Of a DNA stretch of 64,000 nt, positions 52,418 through 61,726 are shown piece after piece. Positions within the stretch are counted from its first letter, which is position 1, and each line of letters opens with the position of its first letter. A program made the translations under genes and the position numbers. This DNA comes from VAZQ01 sp963725065 (lineage in GTDB: Bacteria; Pseudomonadota; Alphaproteobacteria; Rhizobiales; Xanthobacteraceae): contig CAVRXD010000027.1 in assembly GCA_963725065.1 (NCBI GenBank), positions 1 through 64,000 on the forward strand. Direction: 5' to 3'. Below the pieces are notes generated by a model. It worked only from the letters and a program-made list of their open reading frames with translations, did not search any database and was not told where the DNA came from.

Positions 52418-52741
52418 GGATGCGGTCTTTGGATTTGAAAGTTCCCAGACGAGCGCGTGGCGACAATCATAGGAACTTCAAATCCACTGCACTAGTAGGG
52501 CGTGGAGCCATCGACGCGCGGCGGCTGCGTCATGCGCGGCAGCCGGTTTCGTCCACAATCGCGCGCCAGGGCGCTCCGCGCCTATCACGCTGCAGCCGAT
52601 GCTTCTCGAGGGAACCCTGCAAGAAAGCGCAACAGAAAATCCGGCAAGAACAAGCAAACGCAGCAATTGCGGGCGAGCAAAAGGACGTGATGCCGGGTTA
52701 CGCCAAAATCGTATCGGCGCATGAATAGTGAGGGGGTTGCG
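52418..52741. other. Divergent intergenic region
   Basis: This separates the amidohydrolase operon (-) from the alpha/beta-hydrolase operon (+). It contains hairpin element C (52432-52486). Apart from that no gene or RNA is recognised. Confidence 0.45.
52432..52486. repeat. Palindromic hairpin element C (degenerate)
   Basis: GGATTTGAAAGTTCC (52432-52446) pairs with GGAACTTCAAATCC (52473-52486). The right arm continues ACTGCACTAG, whereas the matching left outer arm is missing. The core (TTTGA.GTTCC ... GGAAC.TCAAAT) is that of element A, so this looks like a dispersed copy with one eroded end. Confidence 0.6.
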
Positions 52742-53659
52742 ATGCTCCTGACCACCGCAAGCGATCGCTTGCCGTCTCCCAGCCTGGAACCTTCAACCGA
52801 GCCGGCGATGGTACAGCTCAAGCACAAGCGAGCGAGCGTGAATGGAGTGAACCTCCACTACGTGACCGTAGGCAGTGGCCCCGCCATTCTTTGTCTTCAC
52901 GGCTGGCCGCAGAACCACCGCGAGTTCCTGCCATTCTTCGAGACCTGCTCGAACAGCTACCAATTCATCGCACCGGACCTGCGGGGATACGCCGACAGCG
53001 ACAAGCCCTATACCGACTACCTGCCTGCGATGATCGCGCAGGACATGCTCGAGCTCGCGGACGTCGAGGGCGCCGGTCGTTTTCACATTCTCAGCCACGA
53101 CCTTGGCGGCCCGCCCTCGGTCGCCCTCGCCTACATGGCCGGCGAACGTGCGCTGTCACTGGCAACCATCGAGACGCCGTTCTTCGGGCTCGACTATCCC
53201 GGTTATAACGACCCGAGGGTCGCCTATTGGCATCTCGCCATGCACGCCAACATGGATATCGCCCGCTTCCTCATTGAAGGGCGCGAGGAGCAGTATCTTC
53301 GGCATTTCTTCCGGGATTTCGCCTACAACCCGAGCGCAATTCCCGAGGAGGACGTTCAGCAGTACGCCATGCAAATGAAGCAGCCTGGCAACCTGCGGGC
53401 GAGCCTCAACCACTACGGCTTCATCCCTGAGAAGTCGGCGCAACTTGCGGAGTTCGCGAAGAATAAGCTGACCATCCCGGTCATGGCTTGGGGCGGACGA
53501 TCGTCCTTCGCATCGCACTGCATCGACAGCGCAAGATCGATGGCGGCTCACGCCGAAGGTGGAGTCATCGAGGAATGCGGGCATTGGGTCTTTGAGGAAA
53601 AGACCGACTTCATCGTGGAGCAGCTCCGCCGCTTCTGGGCCAAGGCCCACGCGTCATGA
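52742..53659 (+). CDS. Alpha/beta-hydrolase (epoxide hydrolase/haloalkane dehalogenase-like), 305 aa
   Basis: HGWPQNHREF gives the oxyanion region and Asp120 in SHDLGG is the nucleophile, as in epoxide hydrolases and dehalogenases; a late ECGHWVFEE supplies the His. The start at 52742 follows GAGGGGGTTGCG. It overlaps the next gene by ATGA. Substrate unknown. First of a plus-strand run with VOC, cupin and SDR genes. Confidence 0.88.
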   Translation: MLLTTASDRLPSPSLEPSTEPAMVQLKHKRASVNGVNLHYVTVGSGPAILCLHGWPQNHREFLPFFETCSNSYQFIAPDLRGYADSDKPYTDYLPAMIAQDMLELADVEGAGRFHILSHDLGGPPSVALAYMAGERALSLATIETPFFGLDYPGYNDPRVAYWHLAMHANMDIARFLIEGREEQYLRHFFRDFAYNPSAIPEEDVQQYAMQMKQPGNLRASLNHYGFIPEKSAQLAEFAKNKLTIPVMAWGGRSSFASHCIDSARSMAAHAEGGVIEECGHWVFEEKTDFIVEQLRRFWAKAHAS

Positions 53660-54168
53660 ACGCGGTCATACGGTCAGGGACGGCTGCAAGCGGGCAGGCG
53701 TTCAGGATCAAGCGCGTCGACCATACCGGCTTCACGGTGTCGTCGCTGGAGACCTCGTTGGCCTTCTGGGTCGATGTCCTGGGCTTCAGGCACCTGTACA
53801 CCTGGGCCTTCGAAACGACGCCGTTCATCGAGGAGCTGGTCGGCGTGCCAGGTGCGGCCCTGCGGATCGCGATGGTCGAGGGGCCGGGCCACATGATCGA
53901 ACTGCTCGAATATACCTCACCTGGCGACCGGCAGACTTACAAGCCACGGTCCTGCGACGTGGGGTCTGTCCATCTAGGCTTCTATGTCGAGAACATGGAC
54001 GCGCTGCTTGCACGTGTCGCACGCGCCGGCTGGCGGCCGGTCGGCAATGCCCAGACCGTTGAGTCCGGCGAGCGCGAAGGGCTTCGCCTGATCTACCTGC
54101 GAGACCCCGACGGGATCACGATTGAGTTCCTCCAGCTTCCTGAGGACGCGCCGAAGCAGACGACTTAG
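53656..54168 (+). CDS. VOC (glyoxalase/bleomycin-resistance-fold) protein, 170 aa
   Basis: Paired beta-alpha-beta-beta-beta modules, with KRVDHTGFTVSSLETSLAFW at the start and YLRDPDGITIEFLQLPED at the end. Metal ligands are probably His in DHTGF, Glu in IEFL and others. It could be an isomerase, lyase or dioxygenase. It is translationally coupled to the alpha/beta-hydrolase. Confidence 0.88.
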   Translation: MNAVIRSGTAASGQAFRIKRVDHTGFTVSSLETSLAFWVDVLGFRHLYTWAFETTPFIEELVGVPGAALRIAMVEGPGHMIELLEYTSPGDRQTYKPRSCDVGSVHLGFYVENMDALLARVARAGWRPVGNAQTVESGEREGLRLIYLRDPDGITIEFLQLPEDAPKQTT

Positions 54169-54239
54169 CACGGTGTCGTGCAGGCCGACGTGACGGCGCA
54201 GCTCCGCCCGATTCAAGACCAGACCAGAAAGGATGAGCG

Positions 54240-54743
54240 ATTACCATCTCCCGATTGTTGGCCGGCCTGACTGTTGCACTTGCCACAACGGCCGCCTCGG
54301 CGCAGGACGCCAGCCCCAAGCTTCCGGATTACGCGAAGACACTCACCGAACTGTCCGCCGTCCAGCCGACCGGTGGTGCGGGCGGATCCGGCTATGCCAA
54401 AGTCCAAGTGGTCACGATCCTTGGCGATGCGTCCAAGCCCGGACCTTATGCCCAGCTGCTCAAGGTCGGTCCGAATGCGCAGATCGCAGCACATCATCAC
54501 GGCGGTGACCGGGTCGGAACCGTGCTCAAGGGCACTTGGCACTTCGGCTATGGCACGCAGTTCGACAAGGCCAAGCTGAAGACGCTTCCCGTCGGTTCAG
54601 TTTACACCGAACCCTCGCATGGGGCGCACTTCGCGATGACTGGTAACGAGCCCGTGATCGTCCTGATCACCGGTAACGGTCCCACCGACACGGTGTACGA
54701 AAATCCGGCCGACGATCCGACGACAGGACAAGGCCGGAAGTAG
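54240..54743 (+). CDS. Secreted cupin-domain protein, about 167 aa, unusual start
   Basis: Signal-like N-terminus ISRLLAGLTVALATTAASAQ, then a single cupin with the metal motif AAHHHGGDRVGTVLKGTWHF and a second conserved strand. The open frame has no ATG. AAAGG lies 7 bases upstream of an ATT at 54240 that would read M-T-I-S-R. An in-frame TTG at 54255 lacks a close ribosome binding site. ATG at 54233 is out of frame. A rare ATT start or a damaged start codon is likely. It is a small periplasmic or surface binding/enzymatic cupin of unknown function. Confidence 0.65.
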   Translation: MTISRLLAGLTVALATTAASAQDASPKLPDYAKTLTELSAVQPTGGAGGSGYAKVQVVTILGDASKPGPYAQLLKVGPNAQIAAHHHGGDRVGTVLKGTWHFGYGTQFDKAKLKTLPVGSVYTEPSHGAHFAMTGNEPVIVLITGNGPTDTVYENPADDPTTGQGRK

Positions 54744-54800
54744 GCTGGGGCGGCGGAATCATCATCGCCGTTGGTCGGCGACTTATGTTGGAGACCCGTC

Positions 54801-55565
54801 ATGATCGACCTCAAGGGCAAGGCAGCGATCGTGACGGGTGCGAGTTCCGGTATCGGACGGGCGGCCGCAAAGCTGTTTGCTCGCGCCGGCGCCAAGGTCG
54901 TCGTCGCCGCTCGTCGCAAGGCGGAATTGGACTCCCTTGTCCGTGAAATTGCCGACCAGGGAGGCAGTGCCCTCGCCGTCGCGGGTGACGTCAGCGACGA
55001 GGCGTTTGCCAAAGAGCTGGTGGAGCGTGCGGAGGAGAGTTACGGCCACCTCGATGTCGCCTTCAACAACGCCGGCATACTCGGCGAGAAGGGACCGACC
55101 ACGGGCATTTCGCTCGAAGGCTGGAACGAGGCGCTCAAGGTCAATCTGACGAGCGCGTTCCTCGCCGCCAAGCATCAGATCCCGGCCATGCTGAAGCAAG
55201 GCAAAGGCTCGATCATCTTCACCAGCACGTTTGTCGGCTACACCGTTGGTTTCCCCAATGTCGCGGCCTATGCGGCGAGCAAATCCGGGCTGATCGGTCT
55301 GACGCAGGTCCTCGCCGCGGAATACGGGCCGCAGAACATCCGGGTCAACGCGATTCTTCCCGGCGCCGTCGAGACGGCCATGTATCAGGTCGCGAACGAG
55401 ACCGCCGAAGAGAAAGCCTATCTCACGAACCTGCATGCGTTGAAGCGCATTGCGTCACCGGATGAGCTGGCGCAAGCGGCGCTCTATCTCGCCTCCGATG
55501 CGTCGAGTTTCCAATCGGGGACCGCCATGCTGGTGGACGGCGGTCTGTCTATCACGCGAACCTGA
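54801..55565 (+). CDS. SDR-family NAD(P)-dependent oxidoreductase, 254 aa
   Basis: A classical short-chain dehydrogenase. The nucleotide motif TGASSGIG is at 13-20, NNAG at 89-92, and the catalytic Ser142, Tyr157 and Lys161 (YAASK) are intact. It ends with the usual LVDGG. GGAG precedes the start. It probably oxidises or reduces a product of the preceding hydrolase/VOC genes; the cofactor preference and substrate are not clear. Confidence 0.93.
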   Translation: MIDLKGKAAIVTGASSGIGRAAAKLFARAGAKVVVAARRKAELDSLVREIADQGGSALAVAGDVSDEAFAKELVERAEESYGHLDVAFNNAGILGEKGPTTGISLEGWNEALKVNLTSAFLAAKHQIPAMLKQGKGSIIFTSTFVGYTVGFPNVAAYAASKSGLIGLTQVLAAEYGPQNIRVNAILPGAVETAMYQVANETAEEKAYLTNLHALKRIASPDELAQAALYLASDASSFQSGTAMLVDGGLSITRT

Positions 55566-55708
55566 GAGGTCGTCGCGGGAGACAACGCATGCGAACTGCA
55601 AGTTGGGCAGGTCGGTTTTTCGCGTTAAGCAGTGGTTTTTGAACGTCCGCTTTCCCCGCGCTTCTGGCGGGCAAGCGGTCATGATTGGTTTTCGAGCACA
55701 GACCTGAC

Positions 55709-56678
55709 CTAATCCGCCTTGATGTTGGCGGCCTTGGCGATCTCCGCCCAGCGCGCGATCTCCTTGCGCATCCAGGCATCGAGCTCCTGCGGCGTGTTCC
55801 CAAGCGGGAAGATGCCGAGATTGCGGACCTTGTCGGCGAACTCCAGCGAATTCACCACCGCGCGAATATCGGCCGACAACTTGTCGAGCACCGGCGCGGG
55901 CACGCCCGCGGGGGCGACAAGGGCGTTGAACGCAATGACGTCGAAGCCTGGAGTAGGTCTCGGCGATCGTCGGCACGTCAGGCGCATCGCCGAGACGCTG
56001 CGCGCCGGCGCCGGCGATCAGCTTGAGATCGCCGGACGCGACGTAGCGCTTGGCCGAGTGCCAGATGTCGAACATCAGCGGCACGCGCCCCGCGATCACG
56101 TCGGTCAAGGCCGGCGCGCTGCCGTTGTAGTTGATGTGGGTCATGTTGATGCCGGCGCGCTGCTTGAGCATCTCGCCGGCGAGGTGCCCCACGCCGCGCG
56201 GTCCCGGCGAGGTGAAATTGAGCGGCTCGGGGCTTTTCTTCGCGACCTCGACCAGTTGCGGAACGGTCTCGGCGGGAAACGCTTTGTTAGCCACGAGCGC
56301 CACCGGCTGGGTGGCCACCATGCTCACGGCGGCGAAATCCTTTTCGGTGTCGTAAGGCAGCTTTTGCCCGATCGCCGGATTGATCAGCAGGGAATTGGTG
56401 GCGACGAGCATGGTGTAGCCGTCGGCCGGCGACTTGGCGACGGCCGCGGTCGCCACGATCGTGCCGGCGCCCGGGCGGTTCTCGATCACCACCGACTGGC
56501 CGTTCCAGCGCGCCGTTAGGAAATCGGCAAGGATGCGCGCCACCACGTCGGTCGGGCCGCCGGCCGCAAACGGCACCAGCAGCTTTACCGGTCGGGTGGG
56601 AAACTCGGCCGTCGTCTGCGCGGAGGCGGCGCCGACCGCGGTCCCGAGCAACAAGAGCGCCAGCGTGATGATCTTCAT
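55709..56678 (-). pseudogene. Bug/TTT-family substrate-binding receptor, frameshifted
   Basis: Signal peptide MKIITLALLLLGTAVGAASAQ, then a typical Bug fold (VKLLVPFAAGGPTDVVARIL, NYNGSAPALTDVIAGRVPLM). After PDVPTIAETY the frame shifts by one base near 55953, and the expected C-terminus (PGFDVIAFNALVAPAGVPAP ... AAKAANIKAD) continues in another frame. The gene is nonfunctional as written, or the sequence has a one-base error at TACTCCAGG. Confidence 0.85.
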
Positions 56679-56830
56679 TGCTTTCACTGCATGCCATGCG
56701 TGCCGGCAAACTGTAGCAGCGGCCATGAGGCGGGCAAGGCCACGAAGCGTCCGCCGCGGCGCCAATATCGCCAGCACTTGCCAACGTACTGAGGAGCGCG
56801 CCGTTCGGTGACGACTGGGCGGCGCCGGCC

Positions 56831-56862
56831 AAAAAAAAGCCCCGGCACGAGCCGGGGCGGAG
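56831..56862 (-). terminator. Rho-independent terminator after the MarR-type regulator
   Basis: On the minus strand GCCCCGGC-TCGT-GCCGGGGC is followed by T8. It lies about 25 bases beyond the regulator's stop. Confidence 0.92.
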
Positions 56863-56886
56863 GGGGGTCGAGACTCTAACGGGCAA

Positions 56887-57402
56887 TTACATGCGATAGA
56901 GGATCTGGTCGGTCCAGAAGCGCTCGAGGCGCTGCAGCGACTTGTTGAGGGTGGCGAACTCGTCGGAATTGATGCCGCCGACCTGGGTCACCGTGCCGAT
57001 GTGCTTCTGGTAAAGCATATCCACGATGTCGCGCACTTCGCGGCCCTTGTCGGTGAGCTTGATGCGCACCGAGCGGCGGTCGACGCGCGAGCGCTGGTGA
57101 TCGAGATACCCCATCTCCACGAGCTTCTTGAGATTGTAGGAGACGTTGGAGCCGAGGTAGTAGCCGCGCGTGCGCAGCTCACCCGCGGTGAGATCCTTCT
57201 CACCGATATTGTAGAGGAGCAGCGCCTGCACCGAATTGATATCGGCGCGCCCGCGGCGATCGAATTCGTCCTTGATGACTTCGAGCAGGCGGCGATGCAG
57301 CCGCTCAACCAGAGTCAAGGTTTCGAGATAGAGCGAACGGGTGGGATCGAAGCGCCCTGCACGCTCGGTGGGCTCCATCACTTTTGCGACTGCTTGGATC
57401 AT
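56887..57402 (-). CDS. ldtR: MarR-family winged-helix regulator, LdtR-like, 171 aa
   Basis: It has a MarR fold with the recognition region LRTRGYYLGSNVSYNLKKLV and the wing HQRSRVDRRSVRIKLTDKGR, and ends LERFWTDQILYRM. Sequence style and length match LdtR, which in Rhizobiales controls an L,D-transpeptidase and stress genes and senses small molecules. The symbol is given by similarity only; no ldtP is in view. AGGAAAGCGTC precedes the start and a strong terminator follows. Confidence 0.8.
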   Translation of the reverse strand: MIQAVAKVMEPTERAGRFDPTRSLYLETLTLVERLHRRLLEVIKDEFDRRGRADINSVQALLLYNIGEKDLTAGELRTRGYYLGSNVSYNLKKLVEMGYLDHQRSRVDRRSVRIKLTDKGREVRDIVDMLYQKHIGTVTQVGGINSDEFATLNKSLQRLERFWTDQILYRM

Positions 57403-57630
57403 GACGCTTTCCTATCGGTTGTCGTTCTTATGATCGCGAGGCCCTGTGCCCCCGCTCGACGTCCAACCTACGCCCGGGGGTCTAAAATCGGCTTAAGTAA
57501 CACGATAAAGAGAAGGTTTATTTGGAACGGTGAACGATCGATTGACGCCGTAACGACGGGCACTTCTCGCACTTCCGTAACGTCTCGTTCACGATGCCGA
57601 GCATCGGACCTGCGGTGCCCGGCAGGTTTT

Positions 57631-58518
57631 TCAGGGCCCGCGCAGGTAGCGAATGATGCCGGAAAAATCGACGCTGCCGTCTTCGCTATCGACGAAGCGC
57701 TCGTACACCGCGGCCGCGCCGGCGCCGAGCGGCGTCGTGGCGCGGGTGGCGCGCGCGGCGGCTTGCGCCAGCTTCAAGTCCTTGAGCATCATCGCCGCTG
57801 AGAAGCCCGCCTGATAGTCGCGGTTCGCGGGCGAGGTCGGCACCGGCCCGGGCACCGGGCAATAGCTCGTCAGCGACCAGCATTGGCCCGACGACTTCGA
57901 CGCGATGTCGAACAGCCGCTGCGCATCGAGGCCGAGCTTCTCCGCCAGCAGGAACGCTTCCGAAACCACGATCATCGATGCGCCGAGGATCATGTTGTTG
58001 CAGATCTTCGCCGCCTGACCGGTGCCGGGACCGCCGGCATGGACGATGGTCTTGCCCATGTTCTCCAGCACCGGGCTTGCGCGCCCGAAGGCTTCATCGG
58101 CGCCGCCGACCATGAAGGTCAGCGTTGCCGCCTCGGCGCCGGCCACGCCGCCGGACACCGGCGCATCGACCATGGGAAGTCCCCTGCCCTCGGCGGCCTG
58201 CGCCACCGCGCGGGTGGTTTCCACGTCGATGGTCGAGGAATCGATGAGGAGCGTCCCCGGCGCCACATGGGCAAGCACGCCGCCGTCGCCGAGATAGACG
58301 TCGCGGACGTGCTCGCCCGCCGGCAGCATCGTGATCACGACCTCGGCGTCCTTGCACGCCTCCTCCACCGAATTCGACCGGGTGCCGCCGCTCGCCGTCA
58401 ATCGCTCGCTTGCCTCCACGTTCAGGTCGAAGCCCGCGACCGCGTGCCCGGCCTTGAGCAGATTCTGTGCCATCGGAAGGCCCATATTGCCGAGCCCGAT
58501 GAAGCCGATCCTTGCCAT
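57631..58518 (-). CDS. mmsB: 3-hydroxyisobutyrate dehydrogenase-family oxidoreductase, 295 aa
   Basis: An NAD-dependent beta-hydroxy-acid dehydrogenase. It has the Rossmann motif GFIGLGNMGLPMAQNLLKAG, the substrate motif DAPVSGGVAGAEAATL and catalytic Lys171 (GQAAKICNNM). In valine degradation it oxidises 3-hydroxyisobutyrate to methylmalonate semialdehyde. It is the last gene of a set with an acyl-CoA dehydrogenase and an enoyl-CoA-hydratase-type hydrolase, which supports that role. Confidence 0.93.
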   Translation of the reverse strand: MARIGFIGLGNMGLPMAQNLLKAGHAVAGFDLNVEASERLTASGGTRSNSVEEACKDAEVVITMLPAGEHVRDVYLGDGGVLAHVAPGTLLIDSSTIDVETTRAVAQAAEGRGLPMVDAPVSGGVAGAEAATLTFMVGGADEAFGRASPVLENMGKTIVHAGGPGTGQAAKICNNMILGASMIVVSEAFLLAEKLGLDAQRLFDIASKSSGQCWSLTSYCPVPGPVPTSPANRDYQAGFSAAMMLKDLKLAQAAARATRATTPLGAGAAAVYERFVDSEDGSVDFSGIIRYLRGP

Positions 58519-58562
58519 GACGCTCTCCACCCCGGTTGCTTTTCCGGAAAATGCTCCGGCGC

Positions 58563-59003
58563 TCACGCTGGCTGTTCGCGTGCGGCCATCAGCGCGAGCC
58601 ACAGATACACGCCGAGCAGCACCGTTTCTATCGCGACCACCCACATGTTGCCGCCGTAGATCTGGGGAAACAGGATCTCGACCGCGGCCATGGAAATGAT
58701 GGAGGTGAGCCAAACCACCGCGCCCCACGGCGCCGCCAACCACAATCCCACGCCCGCAACCGGATCGATCACAGCAAAGAACACTGTCGCGGCCTGATAC
58801 GGGCTCGCATAGGAATCGAAACCGGACGGAAACGGCGCCCCGATCCCGCACACGATCGCCCAGTGATAGAGGCCCTTGGCGAGCGACAGTGCGGCCATGG
58901 CGCGCAGGAACAGGACGAACCGCCGCGACCATTGCCTGGCCTCACCTTCGTCGTCGCCGGCATGGACGGGCTCGAGCGTCTGCGGCTGATCGGCATTCGT
59001 CAT
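58563..59003 (-). CDS. DUF6163-like membrane protein, 146 aa
   Basis: Four hydrophobic segments (for example AMAALSLAKGLYHWAIVCGI and VAIETVLLGVYLWLALMAAR). Members of this uncharacterised family occur between the hydratase and mmsB in Rhizobiales operons. The start overlaps the upstream gene's stop by ATGA. Function unknown. Confidence 0.82.
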   Translation of the reverse strand: MTNADQPQTLEPVHAGDDEGEARQWSRRFVLFLRAMAALSLAKGLYHWAIVCGIGAPFPSGFDSYASPYQAATVFFAVIDPVAGVGLWLAAPWGAVVWLTSIISMAAVEILFPQIYGGNMWVVAIETVLLGVYLWLALMAAREQPA

Positions 59004-60071
59004 GGCAGCTCGAGTTCCCGCGCCAGCGGCGCAAAATAGCGTTCCACGTCGGCCGCGGCCACGTCCGCCAGCGTCGATGGTCTCCAGCGCGGCGCCTGGT
59101 CCTTGTCGATCAGCAAAGCCCGGACTCCCTTCGTAGAAGTCGTGTCCACGCACGACGCGCGACACTATGCGGAACTCGGTGCGCATGCATTCGGCAAAAT
59201 CGAGCGTCGCGCCGCGCCGCATCTGCTCAAGCACGAGTTTGAGGCTCGTGGGGGATTTTGTGCGCATCAAGGCGGCGGCGGCCGCTGCGAACGCCGCATG
59301 CGCCCCATTCCGGCCTGCCTCGGCGTCGAGGACGGCGAGAATGTGTTCGACCTCGGCGCCGATGAACAGCCGATCGATCGCGGCCTGGTGGGCCACCACC
59401 GCGACGCCCTCCGCCGGCTGTTCGAAGGCGCCGAGGATCGCATCGACCGACACCGCACCACACAAGGCGTCGACCAGGTCGGCGAACCGGGACGAGGCGA
59501 TGCGGTGGGTGGCTATCCCAGCCTCGACCCCGTCCGCGGCATTGAGCCGCTCGCCGGTGAGGGCACAATAGGTGCCGAGCTCTCCCGGCAACCGCGGCAG
59601 GAACCAGGTTCCTCCGACGTCGGGAAAGAAGCCGATGCTCACCTCCGGCATGGCGAAGGTGAACGTGTCGCCGGCGACCCGGTGGGAGCCGTGGACCGAG
59701 ACGCCGACGCCGCCGCCCATGACGATGCCGTCGATGAGCGCGACATAAGGTTTGCGGTAGCGTTTGATGCGGGCGTTGAGCGCGTATTCCTCGCGGAAAT
59801 ATTCGAGCGCGTCGTCATAGCGCCCGGCCTTCCCGGAATCGTAGAGCGCCCGCAGATCTCCGCCGGCCGAGAACGCGCGCCCGCCGCTGGCGGTGACGAT
59901 CACCCGCGTGATCGCGGGATCGTCCTCCCATTGCGCGAGCTGCTGCGTGAGCGCGCGCACCATCGCGAGCGAGACCGCATTGAGCGCCTGCGGCCGATTG
60001 AGCGTGACGAGGCCCGCCGCGCCGCGGCGCTCGAACAGGATGTCGGCACCGTCTGCGCGCTCTGCCGTCAC
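59000..60071 (-). pseudogene. 3-hydroxyisobutyryl-CoA hydrolase-like (enoyl-CoA hydratase fold), one frameshift
   Basis: The crotonase fold starts with GTG at 60071 (VTAERADGADILFERRG), with AFSAGGDLRALYDSGK, MGGGVGVSVHGSHRV and MPEVSIGFFPDVGGTWFLPR, typical of HIBCH. The frame breaks near 59127 (GAAGGGAGTC). Removing one G restores GVRALLIDKDQAPRWRPSTL and the family C-terminus ending RELELP, whose stop overlaps the DUF6163 start. It releases 3-hydroxyisobutyrate in valine breakdown if functional. One extra G in a run of three could be a sequencing error. Confidence 0.85.
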
Positions 60072-60496
60072 GCGGCCACCCACAGATAGACCAGCGTAGC
60101 CGCAATGCCGAATGCGCTGCGCCCGGCATGCAGGCGTCCCCAGTGCTCGACCGATGCGCGCGTGTCGCTCTGCGCGGCGTCGGGCGCCGTCGCCTTCAGC
60201 CGCCGATTGACCGGCATGATGACGAAGATGGTCCATGGCCACGGCGCGAGGATGAGGAGCGCGCCCAGAAGCCACCGCCAGTCATGGCTCAAGAAGAACG
60301 CGATGACGCCAAGGGCGCACGCCACCAGCGCAAGACCCGCCTGCATGACCGAGGCGTTGTCGTAGCTGCGCTTCCACTGGGCGAGCATCGCCCGATCGTC
60401 GAGCACGAGCCGCGCCGGCTGCTCGGCGACGTTGACATAGATTGCAGCGCCGGCAAACGCGGCGGCCGCGATCAAAGCAAGCTGGCCGACGATCAT
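60068..60496 (-). CDS. DUF1772-family membrane protein, 142 aa
   Basis: Four predicted transmembrane helices with the DUF1772 features FAGAAIYVNVAEQPARL and PVNRRLKATAPD and the terminal RLHAGRSAFGIAATLVYLW. It overlaps the next gene by GTGA. Function unknown; such proteins are often embedded in catabolic operons. Confidence 0.88.
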   Translation of the reverse strand: MIVGQLALIAAAAFAGAAIYVNVAEQPARLVLDDRAMLAQWKRSYDNASVMQAGLALVACALGVIAFFLSHDWRWLLGALLILAPWPWTIFVIMPVNRRLKATAPDAAQSDTRASVEHWGRLHAGRSAFGIAATLVYLWVAA

Positions 60497-60509
60497 GTCC
60501 GGTGCCCGC

Positions 60510-61649
60510 TCAATTTCCCAACATGTCCCGGCTGACGATCACCCGCATCACCTCGTTGGTGCCTTCGAGGATCTGGTGCACGCGCAGGTCCCGCAGAACG
60601 CGCTCGATGGGATGATCGCGCAGATAGCCGTAGCCGCCGTGGAGCTGCAGGCAGCCATTGACCACGTCGAAGCCGGTATCGGTCGCCAGCCGCTTGGCCA
60701 TGGCCGCCAGCCTGGTGGCGTTGGGATCACCCAGATCGAGCGCCGAGGCCGCGCGATGCAGCATCAGCCGCGCCGCCTCGATCGCGGTCGCATAGTCGGC
60801 GATGCGGAAACCGAGCGCCTGAAAATCCGCCAGCCGCGTGCCGAACTGCTTTCTTTCCTTCATATAGGTGACGGTGCGGTCGAGACAGAATTGCGCGCCC
60901 CCAAGCGAGCAGGCCGCGATGTTGAGACGGCCGCCGTCGAGCGCGCGCATGGCAATCTTGAAGCCCTGCCCCTCGGCGCCGATGCGGTTCGCAACCGGGA
61001 TGCGGCAGCCCTCCAATATGACCATCGCGGTCGGCTGCGAGTGCCATCCGAGCTTTTTCTCCTTGGCGCCGAAGGAGAGCCCGGGCGTGCCATTCTCGAC
61101 CAGGAAACAGGAGATGCCACGGGGGCCGCCTTCGCCCGTCCGCGCCATGACGATATAGACGTCGGAACGGCCGCCGCCCGAGATGAACGCCTTGTTGCCG
61201 TCGAGCACGTAGTGGTCGCTCTCGCGCACCGCGCGGGTTTTCAGGCTCGCGGCGTCCGACCCGGAGTCGGGCTCGGTCAGGCAGTAGCTGGCGAACTTCG
61301 CCATGCTGCAAAGATCGGGCAGCAGGCGCTCTCGCAGCTCGCCTGCGCCATAGGCGTCGATCATCCATGCGACCATGTTGTGGATGGAGATGTACGCGGC
61401 GGTCGAGGGACAGCCCTGCGCCAGCTCCTCGAAGATCAGCGCCGCGTCGAGCCGTGAGAGCGCCGAGCCGCCGAGATCGGCGGAGACGTAGATGCCGCCG
61501 AAGCCGAGCGCCGCGGCCTGGCGCAGCGTGTCCGCCGGGAACACTTCCTCCTCGTCCCACTGGCGGGCCAACGGCATCATCTCGCCATGGGCAAAGGCGC
61601 GGGCGGTGTCCTTGATGGCGCGCTGCTGCTCGCTGAGCTCGAAATCCAT
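60510..61649 (-). CDS. Acyl-CoA dehydrogenase (isobutyryl/short-branched-chain type), 379 aa
   Basis: An FAD enzyme starting MDFELSEQQRAIKDTARAFA. It has CLTEPDSGSDAASLKT, the FAD/ETF region HGGYGYLRDHPIERVLRDLR and the catalytic Glu at about 362 in HQILEGTNEVMR. In the company of HIBCH and mmsB it is most like isobutyryl-CoA dehydrogenase of valine catabolism. It starts the operon. The start was set at the conserved MDFELS; an ATG 8 codons earlier is possible. Confidence 0.93.
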   Translation of the reverse strand: MDFELSEQQRAIKDTARAFAHGEMMPLARQWDEEEVFPADTLRQAAALGFGGIYVSADLGGSALSRLDAALIFEELAQGCPSTAAYISIHNMVAWMIDAYGAGELRERLLPDLCSMAKFASYCLTEPDSGSDAASLKTRAVRESDHYVLDGNKAFISGGGRSDVYIVMARTGEGGPRGISCFLVENGTPGLSFGAKEKKLGWHSQPTAMVILEGCRIPVANRIGAEGQGFKIAMRALDGGRLNIAACSLGGAQFCLDRTVTYMKERKQFGTRLADFQALGFRIADYATAIEAARLMLHRAASALDLGDPNATRLAAMAKRLATDTGFDVVNGCLQLHGGYGYLRDHPIERVLRDLRVHQILEGTNEVMRVIVSRDMLGN

Positions 61650-61726
61650 GGGGGCGACCGATAGTGCGGGCATCTGCGGCCGTCAATCGCGCGGTAATGC
61701 GCTCGGACCCGGCCCCGTTGCGCAAT

